Source: Spongisporangium articulatum
GTDB taxonomy: Bacteria; Actinomycetota; Actinomycetes; Actinomycetales; Kineosporiaceae
Assembly: GCF_044465595.1 (NCBI RefSeq)
Contig: NZ_JBITLV010000003.1
Location: 62,001-126,000, forward strand
Length of the DNA: 64,000 nt
Direction of reading: 5' to 3'
Notes under the pieces: model-generated
Database searches by the model: none
What the model saw: only the letters and a program-made list of their open reading frames with translations
What the model was told of the DNA's origin: nothing
In this document: one piece after another, positions 8,496-15,462 of the stretch
Layout: each line of letters starts with the position of its first letter
Position numbering within the stretch: position 1 is the first letter of the stretch
Made by a program: the position numbers and the translations under genes

Positions 8496-9011
8496 TCAGG
8501 AGTCCGTCAGAGCCACCTGCGCCGACCGGGCGTGCGCCTTCTCGGTCGCGGCCCCGGGGTGGCTGGGCACGACGACCACCGGGCACACGGCGTGCCGTGC
8601 GCAGTACTGGCCGACCGAGCCCAGCATCACCGCGCGGAAAGGCCCCAGACCCCGGCTGCCGACCACCAGCAACCGCGCGTTGCGCGCTGCCTGGACCAGC
8701 AGAACCCCGGCGTCGCCGCGCATCAGCCGGGCGGAGATCTCCGTCTCCGGTCGGCCGGCCCGGACCCGGGCCACGGCGGCGTCCTGCCGTTCCCGGGCCT
8801 CCGCCTCCAGACCGTCGAGGCTGACCGCGCCCTCCAGGACGGTCAGAGGTGACAGCTCGGCCGGCACCTCCCAGGTGGTGATCACCTCCACCGTGTCACC
8901 GGTGCGAGCCGCCTCGTCGAGGGCGAATCGCAGGGCGTCGTCGCCGTGCTCGCCGCCGTCCAGGCCGACGACGATGATCCCCGGCGTCGCACCGCTTCTG
9001 GTCGTACTCAT
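8496..9011 (-). CDS. Single-domain universal stress protein
   Basis: A 171-residue USP: IIVVGLDGGEHGDDAL at the start, then VLLVQAARNARLLVVGSRGLG and LGSVGQYCARHAVCPVVVV at the end, giving the nucleotide-binding G-x2-G-x9-G-S pattern. Two adjacent ATGs (9014 and 9011) follow GAGGAG; the second has the better spacing. It is the last gene of the GAPDH-PFL-USP transcript (32 bp after the PFL stop), which carries a DosR-type box upstream of GAPDH. Its likely role is stress signalling tied to fermentative metabolism; the ligand is unproven. Confidence 0.9.
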   Translation of the reverse strand: MSTTRSGATPGIIVVGLDGGEHGDDALRFALDEAARTGDTVEVITTWEVPAELSPLTVLEGAVSLDGLEAEARERQDAAVARVRAGRPETEISARLMRGDAGVLLVQAARNARLLVVGSRGLGPFRAVMLGSVGQYCARHAVCPVVVVPSHPGAATEKAHARSAQVALTDS

Positions 9012-9042
9012 CATCTCTCCTCGGGGTGGGTCGACCGCGCCC

Positions 9043-11328
9043 TCAGGCGCGGGTGTGGAAGGTGCGCGAGACGACGTCCCGCTGCTGCTCGGGGGTGAGC
9101 TTCACGAAGTTCACGGCGTAGCCCGACACCCGGATGGTCAGGTCCGGGTACCGCTCGGGATGGGACATGGCGTCCAGCAACGTCTCCCGGCGCAGGACGT
9201 TCACGTTGAGGTGGAAGCCGCGGAACCGGACGAACTCGTCGAGGATGTTCACCAGGTTGTCCACGCGCTCCTCCGGCGTGCGGCCCAGCGCGGTCGGCAC
9301 CACGGAGGTCGTCAGGGAGATGCCGTCGCGGGCGTCGTCGTAGTCGATCGCGGCGACGCTGCGGGCCGCCGGGATCAACCCGTGGGTGTCGCGCCCGTTC
9401 ATCGGGTTGGCCCCCGGCGCGAAGGGTTCGCCCGCCCGGCGGCCGTCGGGGGTGTTGCCCGTCGCGTTCCCGTACACCACGTTCGACGTGATGGTCAGGA
9501 CGGACAGGGTGGGCTCGGCGTCCCGGTAGGTGGGCTGCCGGCGCAGCCGGGTGACGAACTCGTGCACGAGCCGGGCGGCGAGCTCGTCGACTTCCGGGTC
9601 GTCGTTGCCGAACGTCGGGAACGCGCCGTCCACCTCGTAGTCGACGACCAGCCCCGTGGCGTCCCGCACCGGCCGGACCCGGGCCGACCGGATTGCCGAC
9701 AGCGAGTCGACGACGACCGACAACCCCGCGATCCCGCAGGCCATCGTCCGCTCCACGGGGTGGTCGTGCAGGGCCATCTGGATGCGCTCGTAGGCGTACT
9801 TGTCGTGCATCTGGTGGATGACGTTCAGCGCCTCGACGTAGGTCTCGGCCAGCCAGTCGAGCATCGGCAGCAGGCGGTCGACGACCTCGTCGTACTCGAG
9901 GACCTCCCCCGTGACCGGCGGCGCCGCGGGCCCGACCTGCTCGCCGGTCAGCTCGTCACGGCCCCCGTTGATCGCGTAGAGCAACGCCTTCGCGAGGTTG
10001 GCCCGCGCCCCGAAGAACTGCATGCTGCGGCCCACCGGGGTGGCGGAGACGCAGCACGCGATGGCGGTGTCGTCGCCGTAGCGCGGGCGCAGGAGTTCGT
10101 CGCTGATGTACTGGATCGCGCTGGTGTCGATCGAGACCCGGGCGCAGAAGCGCCGGAAGGGGGCCGGCAGGTCGGGAGACCACAGCACCGTGAGGTTGGG
10201 CTCGGGCGCGGGGCCGAGGTTGTAGAGCGTCTGCAGGAACCGGTACGAACTGCGCGTCACCAACGGCGTGCCGTCCAGCGCGAGGCCACCGATGCTCTCG
10301 GTCACCCACGTCGGGTCTCCGGAGAACAGCGCGTCGTACTCGGGGGTGCGCAGGAACCGGACCATCCGCAGCTTCAGCACGAGGTCGTCGACCAGCTCCT
10401 GGGCCCGCTCCTCGGTGATCCGGCCCGCGTCGAGATCCCGCTGCAGGTAGACGTCGAGGAAGGTCGACGTCCGCCCCAGCGACATGGCGGCGCCGTTCTG
10501 CTCCTTCACCGCCGCCAGGTAGGCCAGGTACAGCCACTGGACGGCCTCCTGAGCGGTGGCGGCCGGGCGGCGCACGTCGAACCCGTACTCAGCCGCCATC
10601 TCGACCAGTTCGTCGAGGGCGCGGACCTGTTCGGCGAGCTCCTCCCGATCACGCACGACGTCCGGCGTGGACGCCTGCTCGTCGAGGGCCCGGCGCTCGG
10701 CCGCCTTCGCCGCCCGCAGCGCGTCGACACCGTACAGCGCCACCCGGCGGTAGTCGCCGATGATGCGCCCGCGGCCGTAGGCGTCAGGGAGACCGGTGAG
10801 GATGCCGGACCGGCGGGCGGCCCGGATCCGCGGCGTGTAGGCGTCGAAGACACCGTCGTTGTGGGTCTTGCGGTACCGGGTGAAGATCTCGACCACCCGG
10901 GGGTCCGGCTCGAAACCATATGCTCGCAGAGACGTTTCGACCATACGCAGGCCTCCACGCGGCATGATCGCCCGTTGCAACGGGGCGTCGGTCTGCAAGC
11001 CGACGATCAACTCGTCCCCGCGCAGCAGGTACCCCGGCCGGTGCGAGGTGATACTCGAGGGCGTCGCGGTGTCGACGTCGAGGACGCCGTGTTCCTGCTC
11101 GTCCGCCCGCAGGCGCCGGTAGGCGTCGTGGACCCGTTCGGTGCGCTTCGTGGGCCCTACGAGGAACGTGGGCTCACCCGTGTACGGCGTGACGTTGCGC
11201 CGGATGAAGTCGGCCACGTCGATGCCGTCGCACCACGGTCCGGGGCGGAAGCCGGCCCACCCTGCGTCGCCGGTCCCGGGCCACTCGGGCGCCGGTCCGG
11301 GACCCGGCCGGCTCGCGACGGCGGTCAT
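9043..11328 (-). CDS. pflB: Pyruvate formate-lyase (glycyl radical enzyme)
   Basis: A 761-residue enzyme converting pyruvate and CoA to acetyl-CoA and formate. The paired active-site cysteines are visible in AIACCVSATP (about residues 420-426), and the radical glycine loop RVSGYAVNF lies near residue 734, both at the places expected for full-length PflB. The activating enzyme is encoded 10 kb away at 21780. The ATG overlaps the GAPDH stop (ATGA), so both are co-translated. PFL is oxygen-sensitive and works only without oxygen, which agrees with the hypoxia-type box of this operon. PFL is not widespread in Actinomycetota; some obligate-looking aerobes carry it for survival. Confidence 0.95.
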   Translation of the reverse strand: MTAVASRPGPGPAPEWPGTGDAGWAGFRPGPWCDGIDVADFIRRNVTPYTGEPTFLVGPTKRTERVHDAYRRLRADEQEHGVLDVDTATPSSITSHRPGYLLRGDELIVGLQTDAPLQRAIMPRGGLRMVETSLRAYGFEPDPRVVEIFTRYRKTHNDGVFDAYTPRIRAARRSGILTGLPDAYGRGRIIGDYRRVALYGVDALRAAKAAERRALDEQASTPDVVRDREELAEQVRALDELVEMAAEYGFDVRRPAATAQEAVQWLYLAYLAAVKEQNGAAMSLGRTSTFLDVYLQRDLDAGRITEERAQELVDDLVLKLRMVRFLRTPEYDALFSGDPTWVTESIGGLALDGTPLVTRSSYRFLQTLYNLGPAPEPNLTVLWSPDLPAPFRRFCARVSIDTSAIQYISDELLRPRYGDDTAIACCVSATPVGRSMQFFGARANLAKALLYAINGGRDELTGEQVGPAAPPVTGEVLEYDEVVDRLLPMLDWLAETYVEALNVIHQMHDKYAYERIQMALHDHPVERTMACGIAGLSVVVDSLSAIRSARVRPVRDATGLVVDYEVDGAFPTFGNDDPEVDELAARLVHEFVTRLRRQPTYRDAEPTLSVLTITSNVVYGNATGNTPDGRRAGEPFAPGANPMNGRDTHGLIPAARSVAAIDYDDARDGISLTTSVVPTALGRTPEERVDNLVNILDEFVRFRGFHLNVNVLRRETLLDAMSHPERYPDLTIRVSGYAVNFVKLTPEQQRDVVSRTFHTRA

Positions 11329-12425
11329 GACTGGGCCGCCGCTTCCGCCTCAGGCGCCTCAGGCGCCTCAGCCGTCTCGAGCGGTTCGGTCTCGGTGCCG
11401 AGCCGCGGTTCGTCCAGCACGTCGGCGTAGATCTCGACGAGGTCCAGCAACCGGTTGGTGTAACCCCACTCGTTGTCGTACCAACCGAAGACCTTGACCA
11501 AGTCCCCGTCGACCTGGGTCAGGGCGCTGTCGACGATGCACGAGACGCTGTCCCCGATCACGTCCCGGGAGACCAGGGGGTCGTGGCTGCAGCGCAGGAT
11601 CCCCGACAGCCTCAGGTGCGCCGCCTGCTCGAACGCCTCGTTCACCTCGCGTACCGACACGTCTCGTTCGAGCTGCACGGTCAGGTCGGTGATCGACCCG
11701 TTCTCGACCGGCACCCGGACGGCGACGCCGCCCAGCCGACCGGCGAGGGCCGGGATCACCTCCCCGACCGCCTTCGCCGCGCCCGTGCTGGTCGGGATCA
11801 TGTTCACGGCGGCGGACCGGGCGCGGCGCGGGTCCTTGTGCGGGCCGTCGAGCAGGGACTGGTCGTTCGTGTAGGCGTGCACGGTGGTCAGGAACCCGTG
11901 CCGGACACCGAACCCCCGGTGCAGCACGTCGATCATGGGGGCCACGCAGTTGGTCGTACACGACGCCGCCGAGACGATCTCGCAGCGCGGGTCGACACCC
12001 AGGTCGTCGCTCACCCCGAGCACGACGGTGGCATCGACCCCCTTGCCGGGGGCGGAGATCAGCACCTTGTCGGCACCGGCCTGCAGGTGCGCGGCGGCCG
12101 CCGCTCGGGTGCGGAACCGCCCGGTGGACTCGATCACCAGGTCGACGTCCAGCTCCGTCCACGGCAGGCGGGCGGGGTCGCGTTCGGCGGAGACCGGGAT
12201 GCGGTGCCCGGCCACCGACAGACCGCCGTCGACGACGTCCACCTCGGCGGGCGGCCGCCCGAAGGTCGAGTCCCACCGCAGCAGTTCGGCCAGAGCCGGT
12301 ACCGGCCACAGGTCGTTGACGGCCACGATCTCGACGCCGTCCTCCAGCAGTCCGCGGTGGAGACCGGCCCGCAGGACGTTGCGACCGATGCGCCCGAACC
12401 CGTTGATCGCCACTCGGTAGGTCAT
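11325..12425 (-). CDS. gap: Glyceraldehyde-3-phosphate dehydrogenase
   Basis: A 366-residue type I GAPDH. The N-terminal YRVAINGFGRIGRN motif, the Asp in VAVNDL (NAD preference), the catalytic Cys in SAASCTTNCVAP (about residue 155) and the C-terminal WYDNEWGY are present. The C-terminus carries an extra acidic Ala/Pro/Glu tail (EAPEAPEAEA) coded by a short direct repeat. It heads a transcript with pflB and a USP gene, and has a DosR-type box and an RBS (GGAG) upstream. It probably serves glycolysis or gluconeogenesis during anaerobic survival; a second housekeeping gap gene elsewhere would be expected. Confidence 0.95.
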   Translation of the reverse strand: MTYRVAINGFGRIGRNVLRAGLHRGLLEDGVEIVAVNDLWPVPALAELLRWDSTFGRPPAEVDVVDGGLSVAGHRIPVSAERDPARLPWTELDVDLVIESTGRFRTRAAAAAHLQAGADKVLISAPGKGVDATVVLGVSDDLGVDPRCEIVSAASCTTNCVAPMIDVLHRGFGVRHGFLTTVHAYTNDQSLLDGPHKDPRRARSAAVNMIPTSTGAAKAVGEVIPALAGRLGGVAVRVPVENGSITDLTVQLERDVSVREVNEAFEQAAHLRLSGILRCSHDPLVSRDVIGDSVSCIVDSALTQVDGDLVKVFGWYDNEWGYTNRLLDLVEIYADVLDEPRLGTETEPLETAEAPEAPEAEAAAQS

Positions 12426-12457
12426 GAGCTCCGCCCTCCGGCCGTCGTCCTACCGGG

Positions 12458-12501
12458 AGCCTCCCCGCCGCAGTGGCGGCCGACCAGGGACCAAGGGCCC
12501 G
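12458..12501 (-). promoter_or_regulatory. DosR-type box and putative -10 for gap-pflB-usp
   Basis: AGGGACCAAGGGCCCG at 12486-12501 matches the box pattern on both halves. GAGGCT (12463-12458, minus strand) starts 30.5 bp from its centre. A start near 12451 would leave a leader of about 25 nt with a GGAG before the ATG. Confidence 0.6.
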
Positions 12502-12522
12502 GGTTCGCGGGCCTCCCGCCGA

Positions 12523-13542
12523 TCAGCCGTCGGTCACCAGCACCGCCGCGCCGGCGTAGGCCCCGGCGTCCAGGTCGCGCAGCGTCTCGGCCGCCGCGGA
12601 CATCGGGCGGGTGAGGACTCTCGGCCGGACGTCGAGCGCGGCGGCGAGCCGTAGGAACTCCTCGCCGTCGGCGCGGGTGTTCGCCGTCACGCTGCGGACC
12701 TCCTTCTCGTAGAAGAGCTCCCGCTCGTAGTTGAGGACCGGTACGTCGCTGAGGTGGATGCCGGCCAGGCTCAGGACGCCGCCGCGGTCCAGCGCCCGCA
12801 ACGCCACCGGCACGAGTTCCCCGGCCGGCGCGAACACGATCGCGCTGTCGAGCGGTTCCGGCGGGACGGCGTACGCGTCGCCCGCGGAGGCCGCACCGAG
12901 CTGGAGGGCCAGTTCGCGCGCGGCGCCGCCCCGGGTGCACACGTGCACGGTCGCCCCCTGGGCGAGCGCCACCTGGGCCACGACGTGCGCCGAGGCACCG
13001 AACCCGTAGATGCCCAACCGCCCGCCCGGCGGGAGCTCGGCGCGTTTCAGGGCCCGGTAGCCCACGATGCCGGCACACAGCAGCGGGGCGGCGGTCACGT
13101 CGTCCAGCTCCGCCGGGAGCCGATAGGCGAAGGCCTCGGGCACGACTGCGTACTCGCCGAAACCCCCGTCGGCGTCCCAACCGGTGAACACAGCTGCCGC
13201 ACAGAGGTTCTCGCGCCCGCTCCGGCACCAGCGGCACCGGCCGCAGGTGCCGCGCAACCAGGCGATGCCGAGCCGGTCACCCATCGCGAACCGCGTGGCC
13301 CCCGGCCCCACCGCGTCGACGATCCCGACCACCTCGTGACCGGGGACCGTGCGTGGCCGGCGCGGTGCGAGATCGCCCTGGACGAGGTGCAGATCGGTGC
13401 GGCAGACACCGCAGGCCAGTACCCGTACCCTTACCTCGCCCGGGCCGGGAGCCGGCTCCGGCAGGTCCACCGGCTCCAGAGCCTCGACCCCGCCGGCCCG
13501 GGCCGCGCCGGGGCGCGACCTGTCCACCACCCATGCCTTCAT
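12523..13542 (-). CDS. Zinc-dependent alcohol dehydrogenase
   Basis: A 339-residue medium-chain dehydrogenase. The catalytic zinc ligands are in ACGVCRTDLH and PGHEVVG; the structural zinc site is the four-Cys cluster CGRCRWCRSGRENLC; the NAD-binding turn reads IYGFGASAH. It resembles the AdhA/YjgB-like bacterial group that reduces aldehydes to alcohols with NAD(P)H. The start is ATG 13542, possibly leaderless because GAGACT lies seven bases upstream. Divergent from the PAS-GAF gene, sharing a central DosR-type box. In context it would regenerate NAD by reducing acetaldehyde made alongside PFL metabolism; the substrate is an inference. Confidence 0.9.
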   Translation of the reverse strand: MKAWVVDRSRPGAARAGGVEALEPVDLPEPAPGPGEVRVRVLACGVCRTDLHLVQGDLAPRRPRTVPGHEVVGIVDAVGPGATRFAMGDRLGIAWLRGTCGRCRWCRSGRENLCAAAVFTGWDADGGFGEYAVVPEAFAYRLPAELDDVTAAPLLCAGIVGYRALKRAELPPGGRLGIYGFGASAHVVAQVALAQGATVHVCTRGGAARELALQLGAASAGDAYAVPPEPLDSAIVFAPAGELVPVALRALDRGGVLSLAGIHLSDVPVLNYERELFYEKEVRSVTANTRADGEEFLRLAAALDVRPRVLTRPMSAAAETLRDLDAGAYAGAAVLVTDG

Positions 13543-13548
13543 GTCTCG

Positions 13549-13615
13549 AGTCTCACCCGCGCGCCGACCGGCGGCCAGGCGCCGGCGGTACCGGGCGCCC
13601 GGGTCTTTGGTCCCC
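13549..13615 (-). promoter_or_regulatory. DosR-type box (distal) and putative -10 for adh
   Basis: The strong box CGGGTCTTTGGTCCCC lies at 13600-13615. GAGACT (13554-13549, minus strand) ends six bases before the ATG, but is 53.5 bp from the box centre, so this is probably a distal site; a weak half-matching proximal copy AGGCGCCGGCGGTACC is at 13577-13592, 23 bp closer. Distal/proximal pairs about two helical turns apart are known for mycobacterial DosR promoters. Confidence 0.5.
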
Positions 13616-13665
13616 TGGGGGAGGACACCATGCCCCTGGTGCGTCGCCGGGCCCGCCCCGAGCGT
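13600..13665 (+). promoter_or_regulatory. Tandem DosR-type boxes and -10 for the PAS-GAF gene
   Basis: The distal box is CGGGTCTTTGGTCCCC (13600-13615), shared with adh. The proximal box is AGGACACCATGCCCCT (13622-13637), 22 bp downstream. GAGCGT (13660-13665) starts 30.5 bp from the proximal centre, exactly the spacing found elsewhere, and resembles the TAGCGT of the 3574 and 24697 promoters. Confidence 0.6.
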
Positions 13666-13725
13666 TGACTCACGCTTTCGGCCGCGACCGCGGGCATCCC
13701 CGGAGGTGTGGAGGCGAGGTGCGCG

Positions 13726-14796
13726 ATGACCGCGTCTGACGACATCGGCTTCGAGGCCCGTCTGGCCGTCAGCCAGGAACTGCTGGCGGCGGCCTTCGAG
13801 CAGTCGCCGACGGGGATGGTCCTGCTGCGCCAGGACGGCGGCCCACCCGTCGTCGTCCAGGCCAACGCGGCGCTGGAGTCGACGCTCGGGCGGCCCGTGC
13901 AGAGCCTGCCGTCCGAGGACCTGCGACGGTTGGCGGGGTCGTTGAAAGACCCGTTCCCGTACCGGCATCCGGATGGGCGCGTCCGCTGGCTGCGGACCTG
14001 GCACGCTGTGTTGGACGTGCCCCGGGACACGGGCCGCGACGTCCTCGTCCTCGTCCACGTCCTGGACGCGACGGCCGACCACGAGGCCCAGCGCATGCGC
14101 GGGCAACGCGCCGCCACCGCGGAGTCGGCGGCCCGGCTGGCCACCAGTGTGCTGTCGGGCGGGGACACCGCCGAGGTCTACCGGACCCTGGTCGACGATG
14201 TGGCGGCCACGTTCGAGGCGGTGGACGTCTTCGTGGGGCTGCCCGTGCCCGACGACGGTCTGCTCGTGCCGCTCGCGGTGGCCGGCCCGTGGTCGGCCGG
14301 GTCGGGTTCGCGACACGTCGGCCACGACCGGGTCCGGCGGCTGTTGGACGCGGACCGGTTGCGCGAGCAGGAACTGATGGACTTCGCATCCAGGCGGCCG
14401 CCGGCCGAGACCGTCGCGGTGTGGCTCAGCGAGCATCCGCGCACGCACGGAGTGCTGCTGGTGACGCGCGAGGTCGCGCAGCCTCTGGCCACGGACGAGG
14501 TGGACGTCCTGTCGGGACTGGCCCGGCAGGCGGGACTCGCGGTGGAACTGGGTGACGCGCTGGTCGACCAGGAGCAACTCGCGGTGCTGCAGGAGCGGCA
14601 CCGCATCGCCCGGGACCTGAACGACACCGTGATGCAGGACCTGATCGCCCTGAGCTACGAGCTGTCGGCGCAGCCGGCGAGCGATGACCTGCGGGGGCGC
14701 CTCGACCGCGTCCTCGGGGTCGTGGAGGCCAGCGTGCTGAAACTGCGCGACATCGTGATCCGGCTGAGCCAGCCGGTCTCCGCCAGGACTCCATGA
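13726..14796 (+). CDS. PAS-GAF protein with pseudokinase-type dimerisation helix
   Basis: Encodes 356 residues: a PAS-like domain (about 15-120; AAFEQSPTGMVLLRQ), a GAF-like domain (about 140-285), then a HisKA_3-like helix. The helix reads RHRIARDLNDTVMQDLIAL where true NarL-family kinases have RDLHD: the phospho-accepting His is Asn299 (codon AAC at 14620). The protein stops about 58 residues later and lacks any HATPase domain, so it cannot act as a normal kinase. I start at ATG 13726, six bases after GAGG; GTG 13708 is an alternative. With tandem DosR-type boxes upstream, it may be a regulon-encoded modulator that pairs with DevS-like kinases; that is inference. Confidence 0.8.
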   Translation: MTASDDIGFEARLAVSQELLAAAFEQSPTGMVLLRQDGGPPVVVQANAALESTLGRPVQSLPSEDLRRLAGSLKDPFPYRHPDGRVRWLRTWHAVLDVPRDTGRDVLVLVHVLDATADHEAQRMRGQRAATAESAARLATSVLSGGDTAEVYRTLVDDVAATFEAVDVFVGLPVPDDGLLVPLAVAGPWSAGSGSRHVGHDRVRRLLDADRLREQELMDFASRRPPAETVAVWLSEHPRTHGVLLVTREVAQPLATDEVDVLSGLARQAGLAVELGDALVDQEQLAVLQERHRIARDLNDTVMQDLIALSYELSAQPASDDLRGRLDRVLGVVEASVLKLRDIVIRLSQPVSARTP

Positions 14797-14856
14797 CCAA
14801 GGTCCCGGAAGCCGGGCACTAGGCCACTGTGACGAGCCGCCCGGGCCGGGTGGAAT
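14792..14856 (+). promoter_or_regulatory. Tandem DosR-type boxes and -10 for the Rv1733c-PEP synthase operon
   Basis: The distal box is CATGACCAAGGTCCCG (14792-14807) and the proximal one CGGGCACTAGGCCACT (14813-14828), with centres 21 bp apart. TGGAAT (14851-14856) begins 30.5 bp from the proximal centre and ends six bases before the ATG at 14863, so the transcript may be leaderless. The distal box overlaps the last codons of the PAS-GAF gene. Confidence 0.55.
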
Positions 14857-14862
14857 CGGACC

Positions 14863-15462
14863 ATGAGAACCGGCCACCTGCTCGAGCGAGCTCGCGGCGC
14901 ACTGCGGGTGCACTACGCCGTCGGGCGAAACCCGTTGCGCCGCAGCAGCGACCGGGTCGAGGCGGCCGTGCTGCTGATGCTCACCGTACTCGGCCTGGTC
15001 GCGGTGGTGCTGGCGCTGATGGTGGCCATGCTGGCCTTCCGCCAACTGGGCGCCCGCGCCGACTCGCAACGCGCCGCGCTGCACCGGGTGGACGCCACGG
15101 TCATCGCCAACCCGTCCACGGCCCAGTGGGCGCGCGACCGGGTGCTCACCTGGATCGACGCCTCGGGCCGTCGCCGCACGTACGACGCCTGGGTGCCCGG
15201 CGACACCCGGATCGGTGACCACCTCACCGTCTGGCTCGACGCCACCGGTGAGCCGGCCGTGACGCCGCAGAGCGCGGGCGACGTGGCCGTCACCGCGACC
15301 GCCGCCGGGCTCGGGGTCGCGGCCCTGGCGCTGGGCGCACTGGTGCTGGCGGCTCGGGCCACGAACCGCTTCCTGGACCGGGGCCGGCACCGCGCGCTCG
15401 ACGCGGAGTGGCGCCGCTTCAACCGCGCCCCGTCCTCCCACCGACCCCCGGAGCAGTCATGA
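14863..15462 (+). CDS. Rv1733c-like membrane protein
   Basis: A 199-residue protein with two membrane spans (about 27-52 and 142-164) around an extracytoplasmic domain (YDAWVPGDTRIGDHLTVWLD) and a basic, aromatic C-terminus. The N-terminal pattern GRNPLRRSSDRVEA, the first helix and the DAWVPG...TVWLD region match the Rv1733c family, whose founding member is a DosR-regulated latency antigen of Mycobacterium tuberculosis; its molecular function is unknown. No clear RBS is seen and a -10-like TGGAAT is six bases upstream, so it may be leaderless. It leads a long operon; its stop overlaps the PEP synthase ATG. Confidence 0.85.
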   Translation: MRTGHLLERARGALRVHYAVGRNPLRRSSDRVEAAVLLMLTVLGLVAVVLALMVAMLAFRQLGARADSQRAALHRVDATVIANPSTAQWARDRVLTWIDASGRRRTYDAWVPGDTRIGDHLTVWLDATGEPAVTPQSAGDVAVTATAAGLGVAALALGALVLAARATNRFLDRGRHRALDAEWRRFNRAPSSHRPPEQS

